From Owenia fusiformis (taxonomy: Eukaryota; Annelida; Polychaeta; Sabellida; Oweniidae), in assembly GCA_903813345.2 (NCBI GenBank), contig CAIIXF020000003.1:8389412-8453411 (forward strand): DNA of 64,000 nt. Direction: 5' to 3'. Position 1 is the stretch's first letter; each line of letters starts with the position of its first letter. A model generated the notes under the pieces. The model searched no databases. It was not told the origin of the DNA and saw only the letters and a list, made by a program, of their open reading frames with translations. The translations under genes and the position numbers were made by a program. Below, piece by piece: positions 10,036-21,279 of this stretch.

Positions 10036-11960
10036 TTTTTGTTTTTTTTATGAAATCAAACTTTATTAATAAACATATTTTACATTACATGCATACAATT
10101 AGATAAAATACACTCCCCTCCATAAGTTTGGCAACCTTTTTTCCCCATTGAACTACGTGTTAAAGCCTCTTTACGTTTGAATTTTTATTTACTTAACCGG
10201 CGATGAAATAACTTATAATATTGATGGAAACGTAACTTGACTTTATTTCCAATACCTCCAAATTTTCTCAATTTTTTTTCTGAATTACAATAGGTTGAAA
10301 ATTGATGATAAATTTGATGAATTTTTGAAAATCGTCATTCCCATGTAATCCAATGGGAAATGGAGGGTTCGGGGCAAATCAGAAATCAGGATATATTTTC
10401 AGTAAAAGATTCAGCAAAAAATATTATTATATAGAAAATTGAATTGTCTAACTTTTTTGAACACTAAGTGTTTAGTTTATTTGATAAATATTAAAGTTAC
10501 AGCGCTTCAAAGTTATTTTTGAAAATAATTTTTCGCCTCCTGTTTTATTTCAATGGGAGAGGTTTTTTGAAAAACAATTTTGACTTTAAAGCCCTATAAC
10601 TTTGTTGAGCCTGAAGAAACATATCAATTTTTTGTTAAATAAAGTTAGCAAATTCAATTGCCTGCCTAACTCGTATTTTTTGCAAGGACTCGGATGGATG
10701 GATATTCTGTCATATGACTTGCGGCAAACCTACCATTTTCCATTGGTTAACATGGGAATGTCGATTTTCAAAAATTCATCAAATTTATCATCAATTTTCG
10801 ACCTATTGTAATTGAGGAAAAAAATTGAGAAAATATGGAGGTATTGGAATTAAGGTCAAATTACGTTCCCATCAATAGTTTAAGTATTTTCATCGCAGGT
10901 TAAGTAAATAAAAATTCAAAGGTAAAGAGGCTTTAACACGTAGTTCAATTGGGAAAAAAAGGTTGCCAAACTTATGGAGGGGAGTGTACAATTATAGAAA
11001 TTTCAAGTTACATTACATCTTTCTGATCATTATTTCATTATCAAAAATAGCTTTTACATTACTAGCTGTATTGACCCTTTTTTAAAATCATGTATAGCTT
11101 TTTGAATATTGGATAAGGAGATCTTGTGTTAAACATGCTTTAAGTGCATTATATTGAAGAATTGTTTGGCCATTTCTCCCTATTTTCTGGACAATGTTAT
11201 CATATGCTAACAGGCCCTATCCTGGACAACATCTGAAATATATGTAATGCCCTTTTCAATCCAGTTTTCAAAAAATAATGGAGAATTATTGAGAGTTACA
11301 TTTTCATTGTTCCAAATAATGCTCTCATTTTTAAAATCATTGTGTTTTAACCATAGGCTACATGTAATACATTTTTATAAAAATCACTCAATGCAAACCT
11401 TTAATTCTATCAAAATCTATGTTTGAATTAAAAATACTGAGTCCATTACCCATGTACATGGGTAGGCCTAAGCATCTCCAGTGACCATTGCCTCTTTCTT
11501 GCAACTTTTTAACTCATTGTGTTATATAATTGCTATTTGTAAATCTTTAGCATTTATCATTTTAACCCTCCATATTTATATTCTTGTACCATTTATACAT
11601 CCCTTTTCACTTTGTCAGGAATCTTTTTCAATTCATCCTCTTTAAATCTGCCTTTTGCCCAAATAAATTTAAACATAACGATGATATATTTATCTTAAGG
11701 TTATTATTAGGTCATTCGTTTTTTCGTATCTATGTTTTTTGTTGTTGTTATTTTTTAGGTTACTAGGTCATTTGTTACATAATTAAATTTTCCATTGTCT
11801 GTTTATGACGTCACATAATTGTATACATGCTGTTATATTTTGAAAAAGACTAAGGGATATTAGTCGAAAGTCTCAATAAATTAAAAATATTCTCTGAAGT
11901 AAAGAATTTGACTTGTTTCTGATAATTTAAACATCATTGTATAATTCTATTCAAAAGTTT
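10036..11960 (-). pseudogene. Decayed non-LTR retrotransposon (LINE) 3' part, split by a MITE
   Basis: On the minus strand 11220-11350 translates as a LINE polyprotein C-terminal segment (IIWNNENVTLNNSP, then FFENWIEKGITYISDV), a pattern usual downstream of the reverse transcriptase domain. Stops and frame changes occur before and after it. The left end at 10036-10070 is T-rich on plus with AATAAA on minus, as expected for a poly-A tail. The TA-flanked element 10111-10986 interrupts the 3' part. The right limit is uncertain because minisatellite sequence resumes near 11990. Confidence 0.6.
10111..10986. mobile_element. TA-flanked (Tc1/mariner-type) MITE with ~250-bp inverted repeats
   Basis: Both ends read CACTCCCCTCCATAAGTTTG, bounded by TA (10109-10110 and 10987-10988). 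The arms run inward to about 10360 and 10735, so most of the 876 bp can fold into one long stem. No transposase frame is present. The unique centre contains the sequence shared with 3363-3515. Confidence 0.85.
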
Positions 11961-12043
11961 GTCAGGTAGAATGGAGGCTTGCATGAGATAGGAGAATTGT
12001 GGTATGCTACACGGTATGACAGTGATTGGCATGGTACAGTGCA

Positions 12044-12268
12044 CAGGCCCGTAGCCAGGATTTGCCAAGGGGGGGGGGGGGGTTCAATTTTCAAATATTT
12101 CCAGGGGGGGTTAACATTTGACAATTTTGGCCAAAATTAGGCTAAAATCACTAGAGAAGTGCTCAAAATGATCAAAAACTGCATGATTTTGAAAGAATTT
12201 TTGGCCAGGGGGGGGGGGGGGGGGTTCGCCCGAACCCTGCGAACCCCCCCCCCCTGGCTACTGGCCTG
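12044..12268. mobile_element. Poly-G MITE with CAGGCC.GTAGCCAGG ends
   Basis: The left end CAGGCCCGTAGCCAGG pairs with the right end at 15 of 16 positions. Inside lie three long G or C runs (12069-12081, 12210-12226, 12246-12254). The core (CTCAAAATGATCAAAAACTG and TTTTGAAAGAATTTTTGGCC) matches, inverted, the sequences beside the poly-G runs at 44490 and 44861. It lies within the split minisatellite. No unambiguous target duplication is visible. Confidence 0.65.
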
Positions 12269-12316
12269 GCGTATGTTACAATATATTACAGCGAGTGACA
12301 TGGTATGTTACAAGTA

Positions 12317-12440
12317 CCCCCATAAATGTGGGGTTATTTTGAGGATTTTTGATATTTAGGACATTTGTTACTCATAATATTTTGAGAAACAAATGTCCAA
12401 AATATCAAAGAACCTCAAAATAACCCCACATTTATGGGGG
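12317..12440. mobile_element. 124-bp palindromic MITE flanked by TA
   Basis: The ends CCCCCATAAATGTGGGGTTA are exact inverse copies with TA on each side (12315-12316 and 12441-12442). The stem continues about 55 bp to a small centre. It is another insertion in the minisatellite tract. Confidence 0.75.
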
Positions 12441-12534
12441 TAGTTACAAGGTATCACATAGAGTTACTTCCTGCGAAACTATTGGATTTTGATATAATAG
12501 CTTTCCCACGGAGCATTTGGACAGCTCAATGATC

Positions 12535-12940
12535 GTGACCTTTGAAATCGAATTAAGTCGATCCGCGGCTTACTTTTGGTCTCTAACTGTGTCTTACATC
12601 AGTATCATCAATCCGTGTAAGTATCGGAGCGCTGGAGTACTTCTTTTTCGATCAAGACTTGTTATTGTTAGTCGAGTGAATCGTTTTACTGCCAAATTCC
12701 AATATGGCGGTTTCTGCTCGGACATTTTCGTAAATCTCCGGAGGTTGTCCGAACCTAACTAATTCTCAGAATTCATTTCGTTCGTTGCGTATCTCGCTCC
12801 TATGAACAATTTACAAGTCTTGATCGAAAAAGAAGTACTCCAGCGCTCCAATACTTACACGGATTGATGATACTGATGTAAGACACAGTTAGAGACCAAA
12901 AGTAAGCCGCGGATCGACTTAATTCGATTTCAAAGGTCAC
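12535..12940. repeat. Inverted repeat, arms of ~127 bp
   Basis: 12535-12662 and 12814-12940 are near-perfect reverse complements (GTGACCTTTGAAATCGAATT to ATCAAGACTTG) around a 151-bp spacer. Outer flanks show no clear target duplication. It is probably another foldback element. Plus and minus frames here are by-products of the symmetry. Confidence 0.75.
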
Positions 12941-13726
12941 TATTGATGCGCTGTTCACTTCTCCGTTTGAGAGCCATTTTCAAAATCTAACATGGCTCTC
13001 GAAGTGAGTAAACATAGAGTAATATGGAATGATACAAGATATGATAGTGACCGAAGAGCAGGGGTAATATTGTTGAATACAGCCCGCAGGACTAGGCAAA
13101 AACGTTTTCTGTACCCTGAACGACCGAATGGAGTGAGGGGTTCGAAAGCTCTAGCACTGCCAGGGAGTATGAAAAGACCGCCATCCAAATTTTCTCCAAG
13201 TTTTTAACCAATCAAATTCGACCTGTGACGCACTCGCGCAGTAGTTTTGAAAACTGAAATACTCGTGAGATTTCTTCCACATAATGCACCATTTGCAGCT
13301 GTAAAGACTAAGGATCACCGTAGAAAATCAATGATATGTAAGTTAAGGTTTATATCTAAATACAAGAATTCAATGATTGAATATAGAGCTGATTGTTATG
13401 ATTGGAAAAAGGACTAAATGTTCACATGCTACAGTAAAATAATTTTAAATGTTTGTGAGTACAGTTCGGGACATGCATAAATAAATGACAGGTGGATTTG
13501 CTGAAGTGAGAATTTCCCATGTTAAAAATAAGAGAATTTTCAAGAGGCCATACATCAGTGGATGAGATTATACAAAATGTGAAATATACAAATTTTAAGG
13601 GATATGTATCTCTACAATATTGGAAATTATGGGCTTTCAGACGACCATAATTAGGAAATGGTGATCGAAAATCGACCTGTCATTTATTTTTGTCCCCAAC
13701 TGTACTTTGAATTTAGGTGCATTCAT

Positions 13727-13780
13727 GCGCCTCTGGGCCTTTATATATATATCTGAGATTTGTCATGGCCCCAGAGGCGC
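13727..13780. repeat. Short hairpin
   Basis: GCGCCTCTGGGCC at 13727 is mirrored by GGCCCCAGAGGCGC ending at 13780, with an AT-rich loop. The rest of 13050-14030 contains nothing recognisable. Confidence 0.6.
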
Positions 13781-14027
13781 ATCACCAAGCATTAAAAACC
13801 CTAGGCAAGTTGAAATTCTGAAAAACAACGGATCGGTTGTTTTTGCTTTTTCTCGGAGCTCCTTACCTTAGAGTCAATACGTCCAAATCCAAACAGGGGG
13901 GTAAACACGAACGGGTTCCAAATAATGGCAAGCAGATCATTGAATTGAATAATAGTACCTCTACTACCTCTACATAATATTTATAGCCTGAAAGATACAA
14001 TATCAGGCCTGTCAACTGTCCCGCAAT

Positions 14028-14250
14028 TTGCGTATTTGTCACGCATTTGCTGAAGAATTTGAAGTCACGCCAGTTATTTTTGCGTGACAGAAAATGTCAC
14101 GCAAATACGCATTTTACCTGGTAATTGTCAAGCAAAAATATTTCTGTATGAAAATTTCTAAAAAAGATCGTCTACACAGCAAAAATACGAACGCCGGAAA
14201 AAAAAATGTACGCATTTCGTTCGGACTTCTCACGCGAATTACGTATATGT
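14028..14250. repeat. Repeated TGTCACGCA/GCGTGACA motifs
   Basis: GCGTATTTGTCACGCATTTG near 14030 is inverted at 14092-14112 (TGTCACGCAAATACGC). Further CACGCATTC motifs follow to 14250. It can fold into an imperfect hairpin; origin unknown. Confidence 0.45.
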
Positions 14251-14283
14251 CACGCATTCCGTTCGAAATTTTTCGTACCTACC

Positions 14284-14631
14284 CCCCCCAAAATAAAGTA
14301 TGAAGGCATGTGTCAATTTCCTTGCCTTTTTCAGGAAAGTATCATTACATTGTCTTCTTTTAGAATATCTGGTAGGGGTTCAATGGGAACTCCAGGAAAT
14401 TCTGATATTTCACACTTTCTATTTTTCCAAATTTTCTTTCAAAGTTTCCAGACAACACAGTAGCTACCAGCATTGACCTGTTTCCAGATATTCTAAAAGT
14501 AAACAGTGTAATGATACTTTCCTGAAAAAAGCAAGAAAATACACACTTGACTTCATACTCAATTTTGTACCAGAAAATAACATGTGCAGGTATAGCAATT
14601 TTTTACCAAAATGTTACTTTCCAGCTGAACC
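14284..14631. mobile_element. TTAA-type MITE, 5'-truncated copy of the element at 15893
   Basis: This copy matches 15960-16296 along its length (AAGTATGAAGG, TTTCAGGAAAGTATCATTAC and so on). It ends with CTTTCCAGCTGAACC followed by TTAA at 14632-14635. The left terminal ~65 bp of the full copy are missing. Each copy is itself largely palindromic. Confidence 0.75.
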
Positions 14632-14635
14632 TTAA

Positions 14636-15391
14636 GGTCTTATGGAAGTTAACAGGAAATGACAAAACAAAAAATGACAAAGCCATGCTGGATTTTGAAA
14701 ATTTTTTGAACCAAGATAACAGAGTTCTGTTTGGACCTCCAGTCAGTTTAACTAGTTCCACATATCATTTACATGACCGGGAACACAATTGAAATGGTCA
14801 GAATGACCATAAACATGATAGAATAACCTTTTCAGCCCTCTGAAAATGTGACTAAAAATAGCTAAGAGTCTGTGCTCAGGAAAGGTCACTGAACAGAATC
14901 TTTTGACTTTTTCAGAAAATGTGCCCAATATATTGCTCTAAATGATACAATTTAAACAAATTTGATATCATTCTTAGAAAAAGAAAAAATTTAAAAAAAC
15001 TGAATTGAAAATCGATCTATTTTCCTTTTTACAACAGCCATTATTGTTTCAGACGATTTTTTTAAATTTCAAAGATTGTGTCATTTAGAGCAATATATTG
15101 GACACATTTTCTGAAAAAATCAAAAGATTCTGTTGATTGACCTTTCCTGAGCACCTACTTTTAGCTATTTTTCAGTCACATTTTCAGAGGGCTGAAAAGG
15201 TTATTTTATCATGTTTATGGTCATTCTGACCATTTCAATTGTGTTCCCAGTCATGTAAATGATATGTGGAACTAGCTAAACTGACTGGAGGTCCAAACAG
15301 AACTCTGTTATCTTGGTTCAAAAAATTTTCAAAATCCAGCATGGCTTTGTCATTTTTTGTTTTGTCATTTCCTGTTAACTTCCATGAGACC
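14636..15391. mobile_element. TTAA-flanked MITE with ~170-bp inverted repeats
   Basis: The ends are GGTCTTATGGAAGTTAACAG and its inverse (one difference near the tip), immediately bounded by TTAA at 14632-14635 and 15392-15395. The arms extend past 14800 and down to about 15230. TTAA target sites are typical of piggyBac and Kolobok superfamilies; no transposase distinguishes them here. The left TTAA is shared with the preceding element, so the two abut exactly. Confidence 0.8.
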
Positions 15392-15537
15392 TTAAAGCAG
15401 ATATGAAATGGTATTTTTAACCTACAGGAATCAATATAATTTTTTGATAAATGTATTTGGACATGTTTTCTCATCAGTAGTGCGAAAACTATTTCACTCT
15501 AACGATCGTTATAGCTGCTTAATAAGCAATATTCGAA

Positions 15538-15732
15538 TTGGTTGTGACGTTATTGGCCCCCACGTGATCTCTCACTGGTCCCCACGTGGCCCATAACGTC
15601 ATAATGCCTAAATGTTTTGTTTTTGTTTACACTACAATCCTATGGTTGCCGTGACGTTGTGATTACTAAGGAACCAACAAACCAAAGCTATATTTTGTAT
15701 ATGACGTTACTTATCACGTGGGGGCCAATTTG
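15538..15732. repeat. Inverted repeat with CACGTG-rich ends
   Basis: TTGGCCCCCACGTGAT near 15552 is inverted at 15715-15730 (ATCACGTGGGGGCCAA). A nested GTGACGTTATTGG / CCATAACGTCA hairpin occupies 15543-15602. It is probably a small foldback element. No gene was seen. Confidence 0.5.
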
Positions 15733-15892
15733 ATTGATCAGTTAGTTTTGTTTCGTTATTTATGACCGTTAGCAGTTATCTAACATTTATTTTATAATGG
15801 CTATCGCAAGAACTCTACGTTGGGCTTACAATTGAGACTAACCGCATTTTTGTAGCTGCAAGTTGAGAAAAGCTATTTCAGTTGTCCTTTAA

Positions 15893-16296
15893 GGTACAGC
15901 TGGAAAGTAACATTTTGGTAAAAAATTGCTATACATGCACATGTTATTTTCTGGTACAAAATAAAGTATGAAGGAATGTATCAATTTCCTTGCTTTTTTC
16001 AGGAAAGTATCATTACATTGTCTTCTTTTAGAATATCCGGTAGGTGTTCAATGGGAACTCCAGGAAATTCTGATTTTTCACACTTTCTGTTTTTCCAAAT
16101 TTTCTTTCAAAGTTTCCAGACAACACAGAAGCTACCATTGACATGTTTCCAGGTTTACTAAAAGTAGACAGTGTAATGATACTTTCCTGAAAAAAGCAAG
16201 GAAATACACACATGCCTTCATACTTAATTATGTACCAGAAAATAACATGTGCAGGTATAGCAATTTTTTACCAAAATGTTACTTTCCAGCTGAACC
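15893..16296. mobile_element. TTAA-flanked MITE, full copy (404 bp)
   Basis: The ends GGTACAGCTGGAAAGTAAC and its inverse (one difference) are bounded by TTAA at 15889-15892 and 16297-16300. The arms continue through TTTTGGTAAAAAATTGCTAT, so the whole element is nearly a palindrome. It is the complete relative of the truncated copy at 14284. Confidence 0.85.
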
Positions 16297-16299
16297 TTA

Positions 16300-16988
16300 A
16301 TCTTTAAATTTTTTGGACCACTATGTAGCGACGTTGTTTGTCTTCAAATTGACCCTAGTTGTAATCATGTTTCTCGTGGAAATTATATCAAGAAGTGTCT
16401 TTGTATTTTTCAGGTGAGAGAAAGTCGAACGAATTCTCAAAATTGAGTTGACCTACATAATTTATGCGCATGCGTGATGTCACAAGTCACGTGACTAAAT
16501 GAATCTGCATATGGTCTAAACAATTAAGAGTCACTATCTCTGTTTGGTATTCCTTATTAAAACTAGAAACTATAATAAAAGTCACTGTCTATAATGAGAA
16601 TTCCTTAATTAAACTTCAACATGTGTGATTCACTCCCGGGGATTCACTGTTGAATATTGCTTACTATGCAGTCTGATTGATATGAACTTTATGTAGTAAA
16701 ATAGATGGCATCGTATACATTAGGGAATTACCTATCTCTTCTCGCGAAGTCTCGTGCCGCCATAGAAAATTTTGAAATAATTTAAAAAGTGATGATTTTC
16801 CTATAGTATCAGCGCAATTACATCGTGCATAACAACTTATGTATGGTAAGTTTAACAATTTATCATATAACATAACATTGGGACAAATATATTAAAAAAA
16901 ACAAATGGGAATCAAAAGAAATCAACTCCAAAGTAGCGCTGGGTTCAAAAAAATTTATTTTTCTGAAGTTTGAGGATTTTAATACAGG
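16300..16988. other. Intergenic sequence, nothing recognised
   Basis: I found no coding frame of quality, repeat ends or RNA gene. Confidence 0.45.
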
Positions 16989-16989
16989 T

Positions 16990-17057
16990 GCATCCACGGC
17001 TCTAGTGACCCTATCAAAACTCCGATAGTCAAATAAGTCACTAGAGCCGTGGATCCA
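16990..17057. repeat. Hairpin
   Basis: TCCACGGCTCTAGTGAC at 16992 is exactly inverted at 17039-17056 (GTCACTAGAGCCGTGGA) around a 30-bp loop. Confidence 0.7.
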
Positions 17058-17246
17058 CGTCTATTTGAATTTAGAAAATAAGCACGGACATCTAATACGT
17101 TCTTCGAACTGCCCTGGAACTATATCTATACCAGGACTGGCATCCAGATCCAAGTATTTTTTAGACCGCCGACTCTCGTTGGGCTATTTATCCCTATTGA
17201 CTCAGTTGTTCATATAAATTTCGAAGTGTCTGGAGTACCTTAAAAT

Positions 17247-17335
17247 TTAAGGCTCTTTAGCCAAAATGCTAAAGAGCCTTAAAATCTAAGGCTATTTAGC
17301 TGTGAACATAGTGTTTTGGCTAGAGAGCCTTTGTG
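17247..17335. repeat. AAGGCTCTTTAGC hairpin cluster, first site
   Basis: TTTAAGGCTCTTTAGCC and its inverse GGCTAAAGAGCCTTAAA flank a four-base loop at 17247-17285. A second, degraded stem (AAGGCTATTTAGC ... GGCTAGAGAGCC) follows. A larger cluster of the same motif lies at 19532-19686. Confidence 0.7.
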
Positions 17336-17490
17336 TTTATAATCCTTGTTTATATTGTTTTTAATGAAGTTTTCGTCATCTAAACAATAAAACAACACTC
17401 TCGAAAGTTTTTCATCCCAGAATGCCACTTAAAAATTGCACACATGTATATCACTATAGATTTGCCAAAAAATAGTCATAATTGAAAAAC

Positions 17491-17559
17491 GCTCTGGTAT
17501 AGTGGTTAGGGTGCTCGCTTTCCACTTCTGCGGCGTGGGTTCGATTCCCCGTCGGAGCA
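17491..17559 (+). pseudogene. tRNA-like sequence (degenerate, possible UCC anticodon)
   Basis: A 69-nt stretch has tRNA features: a 7-bp acceptor stem (GCTCTGG with TCGGAGC, one G-T at the inner end), an A-box-like TGGTATAGTGGTTAGG, a perfect B box GGTTCGATTCC, and a T-run (polymerase III terminator) right after the 3' end. The T stem needs a bulge and the anticodon stem is weak, so a functional tRNA is doubtful. It is better read as a tRNA pseudogene or tRNA-derived short element. No CCA is encoded, as expected for nuclear genes. Confidence 0.5.
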
Positions 17560-17579
17560 CTTTTTATTTTGAATAACAA

Positions 17580-18605
17580 GCCGGAAGTTTGCTCTGTGAG
17601 GTCCGGAAATTATGTACACAATTTTTTCTAGAATTCTTGGGCTTGCTCCATCGTTCAATCATCAATGTTTAATAAAACTTGCTATAGTCACGAGAATACA
17701 GGGAATCCCATTTTAAGATGGCGAAAAGTATGATGAAGACCTGGGGATGAAAAAGGATCTTGTTTCTTCTAGATCAGCACATCTTGACGCAGTTTATCGT
17801 GAATGCAGGTACATCAGCCCAGGGACATCACAGAATACACTTCCAAATCTATTGCCCATTAGATTTCAATGCTGATTTTAGAATTTTTCACGTGACGAGA
17901 TATTTTTGCATAATATTTTCCTCACTGACAAGTGAGAATTTAAGCACATGAGAGAGCACAAAGAAAATTTACAGTACAAGAGGTGAACTGTCGAGGAAAC
18001 AGCAGCTTATGCAACACAACAACAACATTTTTATCCTAGCCTCCAATCCATCAATAAATGTCTATACATCAAAATCTTTACTAAACGGACGTTGCAATTT
18101 ATAGTGGATAAAATGGTAAAAAATAACATTTTTCTGGCTATATACGTGATTGCCTGGTCTTACACCTTCTCTGGTGAACCAGAGACATATATTTACGATA
18201 TATGCAGGAACGGTCCATTCAAAATCGATGTTTGAACCTTTAAAAAGCCAAATTTAGACTGAGGATTGAAAAGGTTCTTTTATTTCTCTCGGTAGACCGG
18301 AAGTAAATTTATGAGTCGAGCGAAAAGTGATAATGTTTTTTTATGAAGTGGGGAAGTCAAAACAGTACTAATAGAAGTCATAGTAAGCATTAGAGGATCA
18401 TTTAAAACCATTTAAATCAAATCGATGGCAAAGTTAGTTGAAATGACTGAAATCTTTATATGTTATCTTCTTCATCTTCGCGGACCTCAGAGAAGACACT
18501 TCCCGTTTAATAATCAGTGATTTTATCGATCATACGAATTTTCTTTTTGAATTTGTCCGATATCTGCTAATATGGTATATATATTTGTGCTGATTGTTAA
18601 ATTAC
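17580..18605. other. Intergenic sequence, nothing recognised
   Basis: No supported exon or repeat boundary was seen. Short ORFs here have no recognisable content. Confidence 0.4.
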
Positions 18606-18611
18606 AAAATA

Positions 18612-19449
18612 CAGTAAAACCTGCGAACAGGGAATGCTCTTGGGACTGGAGGAAAGTTTCCTTGTTCAGAGGTTTTCCCTATAGAGAGGGGCTGCACTTT
18701 CAGCAAACTCAGAATTGCCGAATAAGCATTTTTTGTATATATGTATTTGGGCATTAATTGATTTTACCAATGCCAACTCCATACTTGGTTGCTAGACCTT
18801 GCTGTGACATCTTGGAAGATGTATGAAGGTCTCCCACCTCCCTCCTTTAGCTGTGGGTAAGGAGTCATCTCCCGGTGTTGATTTTAGCTGCTGCTGCTGG
18901 CATTTGATGATGTCTAGTTATTGTAATTATTGATAGATTTGGCTCAACATGACACCTGTACATATCTGTTATCTCCATAAAACAATTGTGTCAATCCCCA
19001 GATTATCACAACTGATTTGATGTAATTAGTTTGGTCCAAAGGAAGAATTAGTGTCATGATAATTAGTAACAAACAGATTAGTATTAGTTTTAAAATATAT
19101 CAGGGTAATTAACAGTGGGTGGGATGCTTCATCGTGTAAACAATTGGCTTATCTTAATCTCAATCATATTAATCCAAGCTTTTTAGAATCAGATATTGGC
19201 TAAAGACTTTCACACCTCTGAAAAATAATGGAATATACAGTGTCACCAATATTCCATATTCCTTGTTCACAGGTGAATTTTAATAATTTGCACCAAAATA
19301 GTGTTCCTTGTTCCCTGTTCACAGGTTTTCCCTACAGAGAGGGTCTGTTAACATGTAAGTCAATGGAAAGATATTTGGTTCTTTTGAAAAGCATTCCTTG
19401 TTCATAGGTTTTCCCTACAGAGAGGTATTCCATCGGACAGGTTTTACTG
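18612..19449. mobile_element. TA-flanked MITE with CAGTAAAACCTG ends
   Basis: CAGTAAAACCTG at 18612 is inverted at 19438-19449 and TA lies outside both ends. Inside, a motif like CCTTGTTCACAGGTTTTCCC followed by TACAGAGAGG recurs at about 18660, 19260, 19310 and 19385. The interior is non-coding. Confidence 0.65.
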
Positions 19450-19531
19450 TAGGTTGAGTATAGAATATTTCAAAGTCGTTTCATCTTGTCCCAGAAGCAA
19501 TATTTCGTCATTTCTGTCGCCTGGAATTCCT

Positions 19532-19686
19532 TTAAGGCTCTCTAGCAGAATTGACTATCAAAATGCTAAAGAGCCTTAAAATTTAAGGCTCTTTAGCCGT
19601 AATGCTAAAGAACCTTAAAATTTAAGGCTCTTTAGCATTTTGGTAACCCATTTGGCTAGAGAGCCTTAAATTTTAAGGCTCTCCAG
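19532..19686. repeat. AAGGCTCTTTAGC hairpin array
   Basis: At least six half-sites of TTAAGGCTCT(T/C)TAGC alternate in orientation over 150 bp, joined by TTAAAATTTAAGG. They make several back-to-back hairpins with short loops. The same motif forms the cluster at 17247-17335, 2.2 kb away. Confidence 0.8.
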
Positions 19687-20237
19687 GCACGGCCGGAAAA
19701 TTTACGTACCTTAGATGCTTTGTAATCGACGTAGATAGAAAATATTGTTTCCTAAATTGTTCTGAAAAGCGATAATTATTACTAAATGTACTTTGAACAG
19801 GTCGACTGACCAAAAAGTTGGACTTCTGGCATAAGGTCACGTGACCAAATAGAATTTGTATAGATAAAATTGATGACGTCACCGCCATCGGTGTAGGTCA
19901 GGTCAAAAGTCATCCATCTTGCCATTTGCCCAGCGTATTCTTACCAGTCGACAAAAAACGATGAAATCACGTTGAAAATAAAATATACACTTTAAAATTG
20001 AGGCTGATTGAATATGACGAGACTCCATTGAATACAGCTGTGCAATTTACAGTCACCAAATAATCTCTCTCATGCTGTCATAACACAAACTATTAACCCC
20101 TCCCAATTAAACCTGGAGCCTCAATATATAAATAATGCTAGACAAATATGTCGAAATGACCTTGCTTGTACTGGACATGACCCCAACCCTATTTGTTTAT
20201 TGTAATTGTTTAGGTAATTCCTAGCAATCAGCATGTA

Positions 20238-21271
20238 CTATTGTCTATTAACACTACTATAGCTATGGTCTGCTTGTGTTGCTTTGTTCTTTCTCAAGTA
20301 ATAACCATGATCATGGTTGACTTGCTCAGCAATATAAGAAGTAGTAATTCTACTGTCTAACCTATTTTTCTTGTAATCACCTTCTCTATTATCTTCTCTC
20401 TTATCTTGTCTCTTTTTGAAATGATTTCTTTGTCTCTGGACTTTTAATTCTACACGCCTGTTGTGCTTTGCCTCCTTTGACTTTTTATATCGTATATGGT
20501 ATTTAACCCTATCTTGACTCCATTTCAGAAATCTGGAGGCTGACGTTCCTTTTCCTAGAGGACAACGGAGATACTCAGTTTTCAGGTAGGTAGAGTTTGC
20601 CACTCCATTATTCCTTTATGCAAAGCACTTGCTAATCTACCTTCTGCCGTTTTGGCAAGATTTTTATTTTTGGGGAGAGCTAAATTGATACTACTGTTTA
20701 TTCCTGGTTTTCTGTGATGTTAATTTTTCCATTTCTATCCCTCGAAATACTAGTGTTTTACGGGGTTTTATATTATCATACATATGAATTCTTTTTTGAT
20801 TTAAACAAGCCTTTATACTTTCAACTTTATTTGTTGTTGTGTGGAATTGACCCAGCTCTATATGTTTCCATCCAAACTGAACCTCCAATTCCTTTAACTT
20901 TATCCTGTCATTTTGTGACATATTAACATCACCTTCTGTCATATACCTGATGCTTTCAATGAATTTGAGAGGTCCCAATATGATTTCGTGCTGTTTGTTG
21001 CTGGACACAGGTTTTTAAATTTGTCACAGCTATAATGCACTCCTCCATAACAGTCTATTGTTGAAGTAACAATTCTTTCAAAGAGAGTACGTTCTAATTG
21101 GGATAAATCTAGATTATTCTTTGACAATAAAGCTAAAATTTTACTTGTCCTGTCTTTCATATCATATGCAAATGCCTTTTGATGATCAGATCTTTGTTGT
21201 TCCCGGAAACATTGTGTCTGCAAATGTAGTTTTGATGATATGCTTCCTGAATGTTGTTGAATTATGAACAT
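20238..21271 (-). pseudogene. Decayed protein-coding relic, probably a transposon ORF
   Basis: Three protein-like pieces lie in order on the minus strand: 21271-20939 (with CYGGVHYSCDKFKNLC), 21008-20691, and 20603-20238 (a Lys/Arg-rich stretch with KGTSASRFLKWSQDRVKYHI and VELKVQRQRNHFKKRQ). Between the last two, another frame reads ALPKNKNLAKTAEGRLASAL. One protein therefore seems to have been broken by at least two frameshifts and a stop. The basic tail and cysteine/histidine-containing head are compatible with a transposon-encoded protein. I do not recognise the family with confidence. Confidence 0.45.
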
Positions 21272-21279
21272 AGTCTCTC

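Noticed and set aside
12517-13207. Plus frame 12517-12762 and paired frames at 12955-13207
   Set aside because: The first lies largely in one arm of an inverted repeat. The pair are opposite-strand shadows of each other with no recognisable content or splice context.
14206-16213. Several 60-85 codon frames with similar sequences
   Set aside because: They lie inside TTAA-flanked palindromic MITEs and mirror each other; no protein signature.
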